Below, one piece after another: positions 16,866-29,332 of a DNA stretch of 64,000 nt. The number at the start of each line of letters is the position of its first letter. Position 1 is the stretch's first letter. The stretch lies in NCBI GenBank assembly GCA_018993265.1, contig JAGKSW010000011.1, positions 20,351 to 84,350 of the forward strand. Reading direction: 5' to 3'. Origin of the DNA: Nostoc sp. TH1S01 (GTDB lineage: Bacteria > Cyanobacteriota > Cyanobacteriia > Cyanobacteriales > Nostocaceae). The notes below the pieces were generated by a model. The model was given only the letters and a program-made list of their open reading frames with translations. It made no database searches and was not told where the DNA came from. The translations under genes and the position numbers were made by a program.

Positions 16866-18155
16866 TTAAAAAAATGAAAGCTGTTTATATCCAGTTAATT
16901 TAATTATATCATTTCTTTGTAAATCGACTTTACTCCCTTTTACTATTTGACCGTTTCGCCAAATCTCTATTTCTTTTTCATTCCTAAGCAAGTTGATATA
17001 AGTTGTATAATGCTTTTTACTAGCTGGGTTAAGTTCCATAGTTTGATGACAAAGCTCATGGAAAATAATTCCGTCTTTATTATTACGGATAATATTGCCC
17101 AAATGAATATCTAATTTCTCTAAACAAAAATCTTCGCTGTTTTTGGTAATATCAAATTTCAATTCAAGCTGGTTTTCTTCATAAAAATCTGCTGTTTTAA
17201 ATCCATGCCCATACAATTCAAAATAATATTGATAATCTAAGTTATTCTTTTGCCAAAAGCTTTCTTTTATTACTTCTAAAGCAGTAAGCTTTTGTGAAAG
17301 ATGCATTAAATAATATAAGACGTTTACGTTACCTCTAGGAATCATTGAAAAAGTAAATACATATTTAGCGTTACCTTTATCTCTAAATAATCTCATAGAT
17401 TCATTTCTGAGATAACATTGACCTCCAGTCCGCTCAAAAATACTAAAACTACTTAATTTATAATAATCTTCTGCTTCTAATATTTTGTCAAATGTCTCTT
17501 TATCTTTACCACTCTTACCAAGAAGAAATCTTTTCAGATAATCAATCATATATGTATATAGTATTTCTGTTCGTTTCAAACTATTAATTTTCCTAATAGA
17601 TTGCATAGACACGTCAGTCCATCCATAGGGATCTATAAAAAAGAATGAGTGTCCCTTGCGAATATCAATTTTGAAGACAACTTCATTTATCAAGTTCTCA
17701 AATTCGCCAGATATAAATTCACATTCTTCTACTAACTTTCCAACTTCGCCTCGAAATTCATTTGGCTGACCATTAACTAACTCGCCTAGTCCTGCCTTTG
17801 GCATGGAATAATTTTTAAGACAAGCTAAATGTTCTAGTTTATTATCTATAAAAATAAATTTAACGTTTAAATCATATTCACGTTTTGATTTTTTGTAGCC
17901 TGCCCGAATAGCTTCTATCATTCTAATAGGTGAGCCTTGCCACTCCGTTTCATTATCCAGGTCATAATACATACCACCTCCACAAAATCCATCAACAAAA
18001 GTAAACGTTGTTTCTCCATATCTACCTTTGCCATAAAGTGTGTAAATAAGATTTTCAAGATATGTATCAAGAATTTGATGCTTGGCTTTAGTATGAGGCT
18101 TTATCTCAGGAATATTGCTTCCATCAGCACTCCAAATTTCTTGGGGATTGCTCAC
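16866..18155 (-). CDS. three-Cys-motif partner protein (TcmP-like)
   Basis: I place the start at GTG 18155; an upstream TTG/ATG (18269/18266) would add 38 residues that overlap the opposite-strand DUF4351 gene. The product is 429 residues. From the start, K-P-H-T-K-A-K-H lies near 21-28, followed by F-V-D-G-F-C-G-G-G (a methyltransferase-like SAM motif I), F-I-F-I-D-N and F-F-F-I-D-P-Y-G-W, which resembles motif IV. The C-terminal 70 residues look like a winged helix. These features fit the TcmP family, found beside proteins with a three-cysteine motif; the radical SAM neighbour supplies that motif. Biological role is unknown. The gene is distinctly AT-rich compared with pntB. Confidence 0.8.
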   Translation of the reverse strand: MSNPQEIWSADGSNIPEIKPHTKAKHQILDTYLENLIYTLYGKGRYGETTFTFVDGFCGGGMYYDLDNETEWQGSPIRMIEAIRAGYKKSKREYDLNVKFIFIDNKLEHLACLKNYSMPKAGLGELVNGQPNEFRGEVGKLVEECEFISGEFENLINEVVFKIDIRKGHSFFFIDPYGWTDVSMQSIRKINSLKRTEILYTYMIDYLKRFLLGKSGKDKETFDKILEAEDYYKLSSFSIFERTGGQCYLRNESMRLFRDKGNAKYVFTFSMIPRGNVNVLYYLMHLSQKLTALEVIKESFWQKNNLDYQYYFELYGHGFKTADFYEENQLELKFDITKNSEDFCLEKLDIHLGNIIRNNKDGIIFHELCHQTMELNPASKKHYTTYINLLRNEKEIEIWRNGQIVKGSKVDLQRNDIIKLTGYKQLSFF

Positions 18156-18250
18156 GTTGATTGTCTCTAAAGTGATATTCCATACTAAATATATAGTACG
18201 TAGATTGGAAAGCGCTTGTACTCTAGCTAAACACTTATCAAGATTTAGCT

Positions 18251-18577
18251 GTGAAGCAGCGTTCATCAAGGTTTAGCAATCATTTTCTACGGCTAAATGC
18301 CCAAGAAAATCAAATATTCCAGGCGGAAATTGCCCAATTTGAACCAACTCAACAAGAGGTAGTTATGCAAATCGTCACCAGTTGGATGGAAGAAGGGATA
18401 CAACAAGGAGAATTGAAAGTAATTCAGCGTCAATTAACAAGACGCATCGGTACAATTACTCCTGAATTACAAGAACAACTCCGGGGATTATCTTTAACTC
18501 AGTTAGAGGATTTAGCAGAAGCTTTACTGGATTTCTCTGATGAAGCTGATTTAGTAGCTTGGTTGCAACAGCAATAA
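18251..18577 (+). CDS. DUF4351 protein, C-terminal remnant
   Basis: A 108-residue frame from GTG 18251. It matches only the C-terminal part of the Rpn/PD-(D/E)XK-associated DUF4351 proteins: W-M-E-E-G-I-Q-Q-G, R-Q-L-T-R-R-I-G, L-S-L-T-Q-L-E-D-L-A-E-A-L-L-D-F. Full-length members are about 250-320 residues with an N-terminal nuclease-like domain; that domain is absent here. The break point lies where the TcmP/radical SAM block begins, suggesting the gene was cut when that block arrived. No convincing ribosome site. Probably not functional. Confidence 0.65.
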   Translation: MKQRSSRFSNHFLRLNAQENQIFQAEIAQFEPTQQEVVMQIVTSWMEEGIQQGELKVIQRQLTRRIGTITPELQEQLRGLSLTQLEDLAEALLDFSDEADLVAWLQQQ

Positions 18578-18655
18578 GATGTTTATTTTAGCAGGCGATC
18601 GCTCCTCTTCTTCTGTGTTCTCTGCGCTGGAGCGTTTCGTAAACAAGAGAAATTT

Positions 18656-19291
18656 TCAACTCAGCACTACTTGTCCCAATCGCTTCATAATCTGCAAGAC
18701 TTCAGCTAACTCATGTCTTCTAGGAAATAAAGAAAATGTTCGTGATACATCATACTGGGGATTTTCGGTGAAAGTGAGCTTAAGAAATACAAACTCATCA
18801 CCGTTTGTTGCCATTCCAAACACAGGTTTATTGCTTTCAGAGTTAGTCAGCATATAAGCTAATAACTGTGGTAATGCGGCTGGTACTGGAATGCTAGTTC
18901 GTTTCGACTCCACAACCAAAATCCAAAGTCTATCTTGGACAGTTAGGGTATCAATAAAGCCGCGAATTGTTTCTTCAGGCTCTTCAAGTTCTAATGCAAC
19001 TCCATAAGGTGAGCGAATTCGGTATGGAGGATCAAGAAACCCTGCGAGTTCTAGTAAAGGTGAAACTACTAAAAGATTAATCGTACCTTCTAAAAGTAAC
19101 CCATCAACCCGGTGATAATCATAGCGTTGCTTAATCCGAGTAATACCCGCCTGTTCTTGGGGATTGAGTTCTGGTAATTCTTCAAACCATTCAAAGAAAA
19201 AGCGATCGCTATCCGCTTGAGTTAAATTACAACGAGTCTGTAAATCACTCAAGCTTTTAATAGTGTCAGTAATGCCAACGCTAGAAACCAT
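18656..19291 (-). CDS. solo HsdR-N-like nuclease domain protein
   Basis: A 211-residue protein resembling the N-terminal nuclease domain of type I restriction R subunits, without helicase domains. The PD-(D/E)XK-like core is F-I-D-T-L-T-V-Q-D-R-L-W-I-L-V-V-E-S-K-R near residues 112-131, with the acidic residue and E-x-K needed for metal binding. No methylase or specificity gene is nearby. Such solo proteins are widespread in cyanobacteria and usually annotated restriction endonuclease subunit R; whether they restrict DNA is unknown. Confidence 0.7.
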   Translation of the reverse strand: MVSSVGITDTIKSLSDLQTRCNLTQADSDRFFFEWFEELPELNPQEQAGITRIKQRYDYHRVDGLLLEGTINLLVVSPLLELAGFLDPPYRIRSPYGVALELEEPEETIRGFIDTLTVQDRLWILVVESKRTSIPVPAALPQLLAYMLTNSESNKPVFGMATNGDEFVFLKLTFTENPQYDVSRTFSLFPRRHELAEVLQIMKRLGQVVLS

Positions 19292-19354
19292 CTGTTGTTA
19301 TCTGTTTATTACTTTATAGTGTAGCAGTGGTAAGCAATTTACTGGGATAAGCTT

Positions 19355-20248
19355 TTAATTAATAAACTCATTGACACGCAGCCAAACTTTTTCTATCAAA
19401 TCAACATCATCTGCATTAAACCACTCAATTTGCGGATACGCTCTAAACCAAGTGCGTTGTCGCTTGGCAAATTGTCTGGTATGTAAAACTGTTAATTCTT
19501 TCGCTTCATTTAAAGTAATCTTACCAGCCAAATGTTGCTTGATTTCTTGATATCCCAAAGTGTTTAATAAGGATAAATCTTCACCATATTTCTGACACAA
19601 ATATTCCACTTCAGCTACTAAGCCATCTGCAATCATTTGTGCAGTTCGCTTGTGAATCCGTGCATCTAATTTCTCCACATCACAATCTAAACCAATCTGC
19701 AAAATCGGATAATCTGGTGGGTTTTCACCTTGCTGTTCAGATATGGGAGTTCCAGTTATGTAAAATACTTCTAATGCGCGTAAAGTCCGCACGGGATCAT
19801 TGGGATGAATTTTTTGTGCGGCGGTGGGATCAACTTGTTGCAACATACTATAAAGTTGATTTTGACCAAGAGATTCTAACTGCGATCGCAATTCATAATC
19901 AGGCGCAACTCTGGGAATTTTCATCCCCTGCACAATTGAACGGATATATAAACCAGTTCCACCCACTAATAAAAGTGGCTCAACAGCAAAAGATGCAATT
20001 AAAGCTTGCGCTTGCTGTTGATAATCTGCTACCGTCATTGTCTCTGTTGGCTCGCAGATATCTATTAAATAATGTGGCACTAATTTTTGTTCTGCTAACG
20101 TTGGTTTAGCTGTGCCAATGTTAAACTCACGGTAAACTTGACGGGAGTCTGCACTGAGAATTACAGAACCCAACCTTTGGGCTAAAGTTAAAGCTAAACC
20201 AGATTTACCTGTTGCAGTCGCCCCACAAATAACAATTAATTTAGTCAT
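19355..20248 (-). CDS. miaA: tRNA dimethylallyltransferase
   Basis: A 297-residue MiaA that adds a dimethylallyl group to A37 of tRNAs reading UNN codons. The P-loop G-A-T-A-T-G-K-S-G near 8-16, S-A-D-S-R-Q-V-Y near 32-39, the G-G-T-G-L-Y segment and C-terminal T-R-Q-F-A-K-R-Q-R-T-W-F-R are all present. Length is normal. It stands alone and diverges from gyrB. Confidence 0.96.
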   Translation of the reverse strand: MTKLIVICGATATGKSGLALTLAQRLGSVILSADSRQVYREFNIGTAKPTLAEQKLVPHYLIDICEPTETMTVADYQQQAQALIASFAVEPLLLVGGTGLYIRSIVQGMKIPRVAPDYELRSQLESLGQNQLYSMLQQVDPTAAQKIHPNDPVRTLRALEVFYITGTPISEQQGENPPDYPILQIGLDCDVEKLDARIHKRTAQMIADGLVAEVEYLCQKYGEDLSLLNTLGYQEIKQHLAGKITLNEAKELTVLHTRQFAKRQRTWFRAYPQIEWFNADDVDLIEKVWLRVNEFIN

Positions 20249-22560
<2,312 letters not shown>

Positions 22561-22601
22561 TATCAAGCTAATATCAATTATCCTGATGTGCAGTAATGGC
22601 G

Positions 22602-22637
22602 GGTAATGGGCGATCGCTCATTACCTTTTTTTATTTT
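22602..22637 (+). terminator. gyrB terminator
   Basis: GGTAATG (22602-22608) pairs with CATTACC (22619-22625) around a HIP1-containing loop, followed by a T-rich run (22626-22637). It is 42 bases past the gyrB stop and fits rho-independent termination. Confidence 0.85.
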
Positions 22638-24251
22638 TTAGAGTGCCACAATTTATAGTAGAAGGCAGGAGCTAAAAGTCTGACGATTCATACATTGAAG
22701 CTGGCAAAATCCCCTAACCTATGTGAATACAGCTACAATCTCCCCTGCATCCTTAGCTCCCAGCTAGAAACATCAAGCAAATTTTATAATAAGTATTATT
22801 GCCTGCATCTGTAAATTGTTTGATAAAATACATAATTATTAATTAATAAGGTTATTAGTTTTCTTTTTCAAAAGCAGTGCATAAAAACTTTCTTTTGTCA
22901 ACTAAGTGATAATTTCGGATTTAATGCATGAATGCCGCTGGAGTTAGCATTTTCCAAAAGTCAAAAATCCTTCATCAAGAATTTGTGTAGTCCAATTTCA
23001 TCCAATCTGGAAGAGCATTTGTTATCTTTGAGTTGCAATGCTTCATCTTGTCTACCAACAAAATTGGTTAAGGTTTGAGGATGTTGAAGATTACACCAAG
23101 TCAAAATTTTCTTCATAAACCAGTAGTATATTTAACATATTCGTACGTACTCAGAATTAACTAATACATTCTCCACCAACGCTCTAACTTCCTTATGTTC
23201 AACTTACTAGTTACTAGCGGCAGAAATTTGTGGAAGATAAACATCCAAACATCTTGATGTTGTCTTAGCTAACATAGCTAATTTGTCTGTATCCAATAAA
23301 CTTTTGCCCTAAGCAGATAAATATCTAAATTAGCAACTGTCAAATTCTTTATAAATTGATTAAAATATCTTTGTATACAATAGGAGCAGTTTGTCAAGAT
23401 TCATAGGGTTGAAATCTCATCTGTGCGCTAATGTGTGAATAAGACCAAATCAGTTAAAACCCCATTGAACGCCATCTGGCAGATTCTGCTGCAACCTCAA
23501 CTCGTCGGTTAAGGTGGTTGGCATAAACTAAAGTTCAGTGTTGTAAGACCAGCAGTATCACTCTTACTGCTCTACCTAGCAGGGCTTCCTGCATAACTGT
23601 TTGGGAGGAGTCATTTATAAAGGGAATGTAAAAATATGCATCTAAATACTTCTCGCCTAAGTTAATATAAAGCACAATGTTTCTCGGTAATTAATGTTTT
23701 AGTTAATACCTAAAATTGTGTGAAGGTGAGAACAATTTCCTTTGTATGTAAAGATAAGTCCACTGTAATTCCAAAAAGGTTAAAAAAAAATTTAAGGGAA
23801 CACCTACCCTTTTTAATATCTTTTTGATAATAGTGGCTTTAACTTACTTAATGACTTCATGATTAACACACAAAAAGAGTGCAATTTTTGTGAAACAGGC
23901 TACAATCGGAACAGTCTTTGTAAGAAAATATGCCAGCAATCATAATTGTTTATATGAGTGGTTAATTTTTGCTCAAGACAAAGACAAGCCCTGTTTTAAA
24001 CAAACAAGTTAAAAGTTGTGTGCGACAGCAACACGCGACTGTTACTAAAGTGAGTAAGTCAGCAGTCAATGCGACTTTCAACACTTCAATAAAAAACTCC
24101 TCCAAAATGGAGTACAACTACCGAAAAACTATCAGGGGAAACAGCCTAAAAACCCGATTTTCGGTTGTTAACTAGCCCTCATCAAAAGAGTGCTAAATAC
24201 ATCTTGAGTAATTGAAGTAATTGATTCTGCAAGGAGCATGAGGAACGCGGC
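22638..24251. other. 1.6-kb gene-poor region upstream of sigA
   Basis: No intact gene. Short open stretches exist on both strands but lack ribosome sites. Around 23235-23310 one frame reads L-A-N-I-A-N-L-S-V-S, faintly like a TPR repeat, preceded out of frame by K-H-P-N; this may be a badly decayed TPR gene. The right half likely holds a long sigA leader with several promoters; AT-rich runs near 23780-23830 are notable. Confidence 0.4.
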
Positions 24252-25427
24252 ATGAACCAGGCTAACAACGTACTCGAAAGCAATTTTCAGCCTGACCTAG
24301 AAATAATAAATCAGCCTGATTTTGAGGAGTTAGAAGACCTCTTGATTGAAGAAGAGGATGACTTGCTCCTCGTTGATGAGGGCATGGAAGATGAATTTTT
24401 AGAGCCTCAGTCTGATGAGGACGACGCAAAGTCTGGAAAAGCCGCTAAATCGCGTCGTCGCACACAAAGCAAGAAAAAGCATTACACCGAAGATTCAATT
24501 CGTCTTTACTTGCAAGAAATCGGGCGAATTCGCTTGTTGCGGGCTGATGAAGAAATTGAATTGGCACGGAAAATCGCAGATTTACTGGAATTAGAAAGAG
24601 TCAGAGAAAGACTCTCAGAACAGTTAGATCGCGATCCCCGTGATAGTGAATGGGCTGAAGCCGTGCAAATACCTTTGCCAGCTTTTCGCTATCGCCTGCA
24701 CGTTGGTCGCAGGGCAAAAGATAAAATGGTGCAGTCGAACCTACGGCTTGTGGTTTCCATTGCCAAGAAATACATGAATCGTGGTTTGTCATTCCAAGAC
24801 TTAATTCAAGAAGGTAGTCTGGGTTTGATTCGTGCTGCTGAGAAGTTCGACCACGAAAAAGGTTATAAATTCTCCACCTACGCTACATGGTGGATTCGTC
24901 AGGCAATTACACGTGCGATCGCAGATCAGTCTCGTACTATCCGCCTACCAGTTCACCTTTACGAAACTATTTCCCGCATCAAGAAAACCACCAAGCTACT
25001 TTCTCAAGAAATGGGTCGTAAACCTACAGAAGAAGAAATTGCGACTCGGATGGAAATGACCATCGAGAAACTGCGGTTTATTGCTAAATCTGCACAACTA
25101 CCAATTTCCTTAGAAACACCCATTGGTAAAGAAGAAGATTCTCGCTTGGGCGATTTTATTGAATCTGATGGTGAAACCCCAGAAGATCAAGTTTCTAAGA
25201 ATCTATTGCGTGAAGATTTAGAAAAAGTTCTTGATAGCCTCAGCCCCCGCGAACGCGATGTTCTCAGGCTCCGTTACGGCTTGGATGATGGGCGGATGAA
25301 AACCCTTGAGGAAATTGGTCAAATTTTTAACGTTACCCGCGAACGTATTCGTCAAATTGAAGCCAAAGCCCTCCGCAAATTACGCCACCCCAACCGTAAT
25401 AGTGTCCTGAAAGAATATATTCGGTAG
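24252..25427 (+). CDS. sigA: principal RNA polymerase sigma factor
   Basis: A 391-residue group 1 sigma-70 factor directing housekeeping transcription. After an acidic N-terminus ([14 protein letters not shown]), region 1.2 has [13 protein letters not shown]; region 2 has [15 protein letters not shown] and [10 protein letters not shown]; region 4 ends with [18 protein letters not shown]. The N-terminal acidic block and length match cyanobacterial SigA rather than the shorter group 2 factors. GAGGAACGCGGC before the ATG provides a ribosome site. A strong terminator follows. Confidence 0.95.
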   Translation: MNQANNVLESNFQPDLEIINQPDFEELEDLLIEEEDDLLLVDEGMEDEFLEPQSDEDDAKSGKAAKSRRRTQSKKKHYTEDSIRLYLQEIGRIRLLRADEEIELARKIADLLELERVRERLSEQLDRDPRDSEWAEAVQIPLPAFRYRLHVGRRAKDKMVQSNLRLVVSIAKKYMNRGLSFQDLIQEGSLGLIRAAEKFDHEKGYKFSTYATWWIRQAITRAIADQSRTIRLPVHLYETISRIKKTTKLLSQEMGRKPTEEEIATRMEMTIEKLRFIAKSAQLPISLETPIGKEEDSRLGDFIESDGETPEDQVSKNLLREDLEKVLDSLSPRERDVLRLRYGLDDGRMKTLEEIGQIFNVTRERIRQIEAKALRKLRHPNRNSVLKEYIR

Positions 25428-25519
25428 TCAATGTTTAATGGTCAATAGTTAATGGTAAAGAAGATGAAGTCTTGTTTCTGTTGACAATTGACTAAGGACA
25501 AATAACTAAACAATAAACA

Positions 25520-25550
25520 ACCTGGTAGTTAATTGCTACCAGGTTTTTAT
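25520..25550 (+). terminator. sigA terminator
   Basis: CCTGGTAG (25521-25528) and CTACCAGG (25536-25543) form a perfect stem with a short loop, followed by a T-rich tract. It lies between the convergent sigA and hli genes, and the A-rich left side may let it serve both. Confidence 0.92.
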
Positions 25551-25586
25551 TTTTCATATTCTCAGAAAATTTAAGTTACTTAAAAC

Positions 25587-25769
25587 TTAAAGAATGCCCC
25601 AGAAATGTAAGAAGCCTTGACCAGAAAATAATTCAATCAATGCAGCAGCTAAAAAGCCAATCATTGCTAAACGACCGTTCCAAATTTCTGCTTGTGGAGT
25701 AAAACCCCAACGCCAAGCATTGCGATCTTCCACTACTGGGGTGGTGATTTTTGTGGTTGTATTAGTCAT
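25587..25769 (-). CDS. high light-inducible protein (one-helix CAB family)
   Basis: A 60-residue protein with one membrane helix and the chlorophyll-binding signature [12 protein letters not shown] near residues 28-39. Hli proteins protect photosystems and bind chlorophyll during photosystem II assembly and stress. The [10 protein letters not shown] start is typical. TGGAG lies before the ATG, and TATATT with a TTTACATAA half-site resembling light-response elements lies about 40-60 bases upstream. Monocistronic. Confidence 0.93.
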   Translation of the reverse strand: MTNTTTKITTPVVEDRNAWRWGFTPQAEIWNGRLAMIGFLAAALIELFSGQGFLHFWGIL

Positions 25770-26111
25770 TGTTAAAACTCCAAACTGGATTTACTCAAGA
25801 TTTATTGCCTTATGTAAACTAATATAACAATTTTTTTAATAAACGCAACATTTATTGATATTGATGAGAGTGCGATCGCAGCGAACTATTTTCATACCAA
25901 TAAATTGTGTAGAGACAAACAACTGTTTGCTCTGATAAATAATGAATGTATGGGGCAGATTATGTATTTGTTAACAAAACAAATAACCGGAAAAATCCCT
26001 CTTCCGGTTGATCATTAATCTGTAAATTTCATAAAAGTTACGCAAAAACAATCTGAAAATCTTATTCTTTAGCACCCTACTTTTCAGGAAGCCGCTGACG
26101 GAGAATAGAGA
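25770..26111. other. spacer hli / topoisomerase A subunit
   Basis: 342 bases without a gene. The right edge of hli supplies its promoter; the rest is downstream sequence of the minus-strand topoisomerase gene. One HIP1 site is present; no clear terminator was found. Confidence 0.4.
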
Positions 26112-28628
26112 TTAAATGGTATGAGAGCGCACCTCAACAACAGTGAGAACTTTTTCATCTCGACTGAGTTGCACAATGCTTTCACCTGTCGCATCTCTAG
26201 TCAAAATGGGTACTGTATCTACAGTTAGTCGGACTACACGCTCTTTATTTGTGATTAGTGCTACTTCCGGGGTAGTTGCTTTCACCATACTAGCTAAGTT
26301 ATCAGATTTGCTAGCAAACTTCAGTGCTTGTGTACCTAAATCGCCTCGGTTAGCGGCCCTTAATTGACTTGCAGCCATCCGCTTGGCGTATCCTTGTTGA
26401 GTCACTAGCAGCAATTGGTCATCTTTGCTCACAGTTACACAGCCAACCATTTGCTGATTTCGCAACAGACGAAAGGCTTGTAAACCCATCGCGGTTCGAC
26501 CCATCACTGGTAATTGTTCATCGTTCACCGCAAACCGCAATAAACGTCCACCAGAACTAGCTAAAATTAAATGCTCTCCTGTAGTGGTGGACTGAGTAAA
26601 TAACAATTCATCATCGTCTTTGAGTTTGACAATCGTAATCCCGCGACGAGTCAGGTTGGTAAATTCTGCCAAAGATAAACGCTTGATTCTGCCTTGTTTG
26701 GTCAGGAGAATCATTTGCTGGGAGTCAAAATCTTTCGGTAACAAGAAGCGACTGACCACAGGTTCTTGAGTACCTTGAGCAGTAGTGGTGAGTGTGGTAA
26801 TCAACGGTGTTCCCCGTGGGGAACGGCCTGTGGTTAAGGGAATATCGCCGACTCGCACAGGATAAACTTTGCCACCACTGGTCAGGATGAGTAAATCTTG
26901 ATTTGTATCGGTCAACTCAGTTTGGATCAGGAAATCATTGTCTGGTAGACCGTTTTCTACTTTTGATTTCTTTCCAGAAGTAGCAAGGCGGCGGACATAA
27001 CCCCGTTGAGTAAACTCAATAATCGCTTCTTCCGCAGGCTGTTCAGCGGCGGGACTTTCTTCAACTTCTTCTGTTTTACGACTTCTAGAACCTTCTGCGG
27101 CTTTGCTTTTTGGCAATTCTTCCGCCACGTTGGCTGCTAACTTGGTACGTCGCGGATCACCATACTTGCGTTTAAGCGATCGCAAATCTTTTTTCAAAGA
27201 TTTTAACAATTCGCGGCGATCGCTCAGTAAGTTTTGCAACAGGGAAATTTGTGCAGTTAGTTGCTCAAATTCCTGCTGCAAATTCTGTTGTTCTAAACTC
27301 GTTAAACGACGCAAAGGCATAGCTAAAATTGCATCTGCTTGTGTCTCGCTTAAATTTAACTGGCTACTCAAATTCATTTTGGCTGTGCTACCGTCAGCAG
27401 CTTGGCGCAAAATGCTAATTACTTCATCCACCTGAGATAAAGCTTTGAGTAAACCTTCGACTATGTGCAAGCGATTTTCAGCTTTACCTAATTCGTAACT
27501 GTAGCGACGGTTAAGAGTCGCTTCGCGGAAATTGAGAAACTCTTGTAGCAATTGACGCAAACTTAATTGTCGGGGTTGCCCTTCGACTATTGCCAGCAGA
27601 ATTGCCCCAAAATTAGTTTGTAACGCGGTTTGGTGATATAAATGTTGCAACACTTCTTGCGGGTTCGTATCGCGTTTAAGTTCAATTACTACCCGCATCC
27701 CTTCGCGATCGCTTTCATCACGGATATCCGAAATTCCCTGCAAACGACCTTGGTTAACTAACTCCGCTACCTTTTCAATCCAGCCAGCCTTATTGACTTG
27801 ATAAGGCAATTCCGTAATCACAATTGCTGTCCGCCGCTTGGTTCCCTTACCGCCAGCAATTTCTTCGATTTGGGCAACTCCCCGCAGCACAATCCCACCT
27901 TTACCTGTGGTGTATGCTTCCCTAATCCCTGCATCACCGACAATTTCACCACCAGTAGGAAAGTCTGGCCCTGGAATTAACTCTAATAACTTTTCGTCCG
28001 ATAAATCTGGCTGGTCGATTAAAGCAATTAAGCCATCAACTATTTCCCCCAAGTTGTGCGGGGGAATATTCGTAGCCATACCCACAGCAATTCCAGCACA
28101 ACCATTGAGTAACAAAAAGGGTAACTGTGCAGGTAATACCGTTGGTTCTTGCTGGGAATTATCAAAGTTACCGATAAATTCTACAGTTTCATCACCGATT
28201 TCTGTCAGCATCCCCTCATGGCTAATAGGTGCTAAACGAGTTTCGGTATAACGCATGGCGGCTGGTGGGTCATTATCCACGCTGCCAAAGTTGCCATGTC
28301 CGGCTAGTAAGGGATAGCGACTAGAAAAGTCCTGCACCAACCTGACCAAAGCATCATAAACAGCTTGATCACCGTGGGGGTGGTATTTACCCAGTACATC
28401 CCCCACAACACGCGCACATTTACGATAAGGTCTATCTGGTGTTAAACCTAGTTCGTGCATCGCATATAAAATGCGACGATGCACTGGCTTTAAGCCATCA
28501 CGCACATCAGGCAATGCTCGCCCAACAATCACACTCATGGCATATTCTAGGTAAGACCGTTGCATCTCGGTGTGCAGGGCTGTTGTAATTACCTGTCCCG
28601 TTGAGAGAAGGTTTAACTGTTTTGCCAT
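26112..28628 (-). CDS. type IIA topoisomerase subunit A (GyrA/ParC family)
   Basis: An 838-residue DNA-cleaving subunit. The N-terminal part has [30 protein letters not shown] (Gln where E. coli GyrA has Ser83) and the catalytic tyrosine in A-A-M-R-Y-T-E, near residue 126. A coiled-coil domain near 370-490 and a beta-pinwheel C-terminal domain follow. I see no Q-R-R-G-G-K-G GyrA box at the start of the pinwheel, so it may act as a topoisomerase IV-like or second GyrA paralogue; cyanobacteria often carry two. An acidic/Ser linker rich in Glu and Lys lies near 500-535. Cleavage activity is certain from motifs; supercoiling versus decatenation is not. Confidence 0.92.
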   Translation of the reverse strand: MAKQLNLLSTGQVITTALHTEMQRSYLEYAMSVIVGRALPDVRDGLKPVHRRILYAMHELGLTPDRPYRKCARVVGDVLGKYHPHGDQAVYDALVRLVQDFSSRYPLLAGHGNFGSVDNDPPAAMRYTETRLAPISHEGMLTEIGDETVEFIGNFDNSQQEPTVLPAQLPFLLLNGCAGIAVGMATNIPPHNLGEIVDGLIALIDQPDLSDEKLLELIPGPDFPTGGEIVGDAGIREAYTTGKGGIVLRGVAQIEEIAGGKGTKRRTAIVITELPYQVNKAGWIEKVAELVNQGRLQGISDIRDESDREGMRVVIELKRDTNPQEVLQHLYHQTALQTNFGAILLAIVEGQPRQLSLRQLLQEFLNFREATLNRRYSYELGKAENRLHIVEGLLKALSQVDEVISILRQAADGSTAKMNLSSQLNLSETQADAILAMPLRRLTSLEQQNLQQEFEQLTAQISLLQNLLSDRRELLKSLKKDLRSLKRKYGDPRRTKLAANVAEELPKSKAAEGSRSRKTEEVEESPAAEQPAEEAIIEFTQRGYVRRLATSGKKSKVENGLPDNDFLIQTELTDTNQDLLILTSGGKVYPVRVGDIPLTTGRSPRGTPLITTLTTTAQGTQEPVVSRFLLPKDFDSQQMILLTKQGRIKRLSLAEFTNLTRRGITIVKLKDDDELLFTQSTTTGEHLILASSGGRLLRFAVNDEQLPVMGRTAMGLQAFRLLRNQQMVGCVTVSKDDQLLLVTQQGYAKRMAASQLRAANRGDLGTQALKFASKSDNLASMVKATTPEVALITNKERVVRLTVDTVPILTRDATGESIVQLSRDEKVLTVVEVRSHTI

Positions 28629-28855
28629 GAGTTTTTTCCCTGAAAGTTAACTACACAAAAATCTCTATAACTGAACAATGCAGCAAACACAGCATAACGG
28701 ATGAAAAGACATTCCTAACATAATATTGTTAGTCACAGGATAAACGGCAGTAGTATTATCCTTGATGACGGGGATATAAATTAGTGATTAAAAAAGAGCT
28801 AGACAACTGTGCTGCTCAGTACGTTCTCCCCTTCACCTCTATTAATAAAATTCTC

Positions 28856-29254
28856 ATGAAAACAGTTTTAATTGTTGAAGACGATCTAATTAATGCTCGC
28901 GTTTTTTCCAAAATTTTGACTAAGCGCGGTGGCTTAGATGTAAAACATACCGAAAATGTTGAAGAAGTGATCCAAATTGCTCAATCTGGGAAAGCAGACC
29001 TAATTTTAATGGATGTTTCTTTGTCTAGAAGTGTCTATCAAGGTAAGTCTGTTGATGGCATCAAAATTACTCAAATGTTGAAGTCTGATCCACAAACAGC
29101 CGACTTACCGATCATTTTGGTGACTGCACACGCGATGGAAGGCGATCGCGAGAACTTCCTCAAGCAAAGCGGCGCTGATGGTTACATCTCTAAGCCTGTT
29201 GTTGACCACCAACAATTTGTTGACCAAATCATGGCACTGCTTCCCCATTCATGA
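28856..29254 (+). CDS. single-domain response regulator
   Basis: A 132-residue receiver domain without an output domain. Asp9-Asp10, phospho-acceptor Asp53 (L-I-L-M-D-V), the Thr of I-I-L-V-T-A-H and Lys of Y-I-S-K-P-V are all present, so it should be phosphorylated by a histidine kinase. Such CheY/DivK-like proteins act by binding a partner. ATG 28856 is chosen over GTG 28784 because the longer form adds 24 residues outside the domain. A seven-residue insertion (S-R-S-V-Y-Q-G) follows Asp53. No kinase gene is adjacent. Confidence 0.9.
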   Translation: MKTVLIVEDDLINARVFSKILTKRGGLDVKHTENVEEVIQIAQSGKADLILMDVSLSRSVYQGKSVDGIKITQMLKSDPQTADLPIILVTAHAMEGDRENFLKQSGADGYISKPVVDHQQFVDQIMALLPHS

Positions 29255-29283
29255 CCGCTAAGAATTGACTAGACTCTGTGAAG

Positions 29284-29332
29284 AATATTCGCCCGAAAAT
29301 ATTTTGATTTTGGGCGAATATTTTACTTACGT
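29284..29332 (+). terminator. terminator after response regulator
   Basis: AATATTCGCCC near 29285-29295 pairs with GGGCGAATATT near 29313-29323, followed by a TTTAC tract, 30 bases past the stop. A second small palindrome (GTCTAGTATAGAC) follows. Confidence 0.8.

Noticed and set aside
23969..24175. 68-codon frame upstream of sigA
   Set aside because: No ribosome site and no recognised domain; lies in the likely sigA leader.
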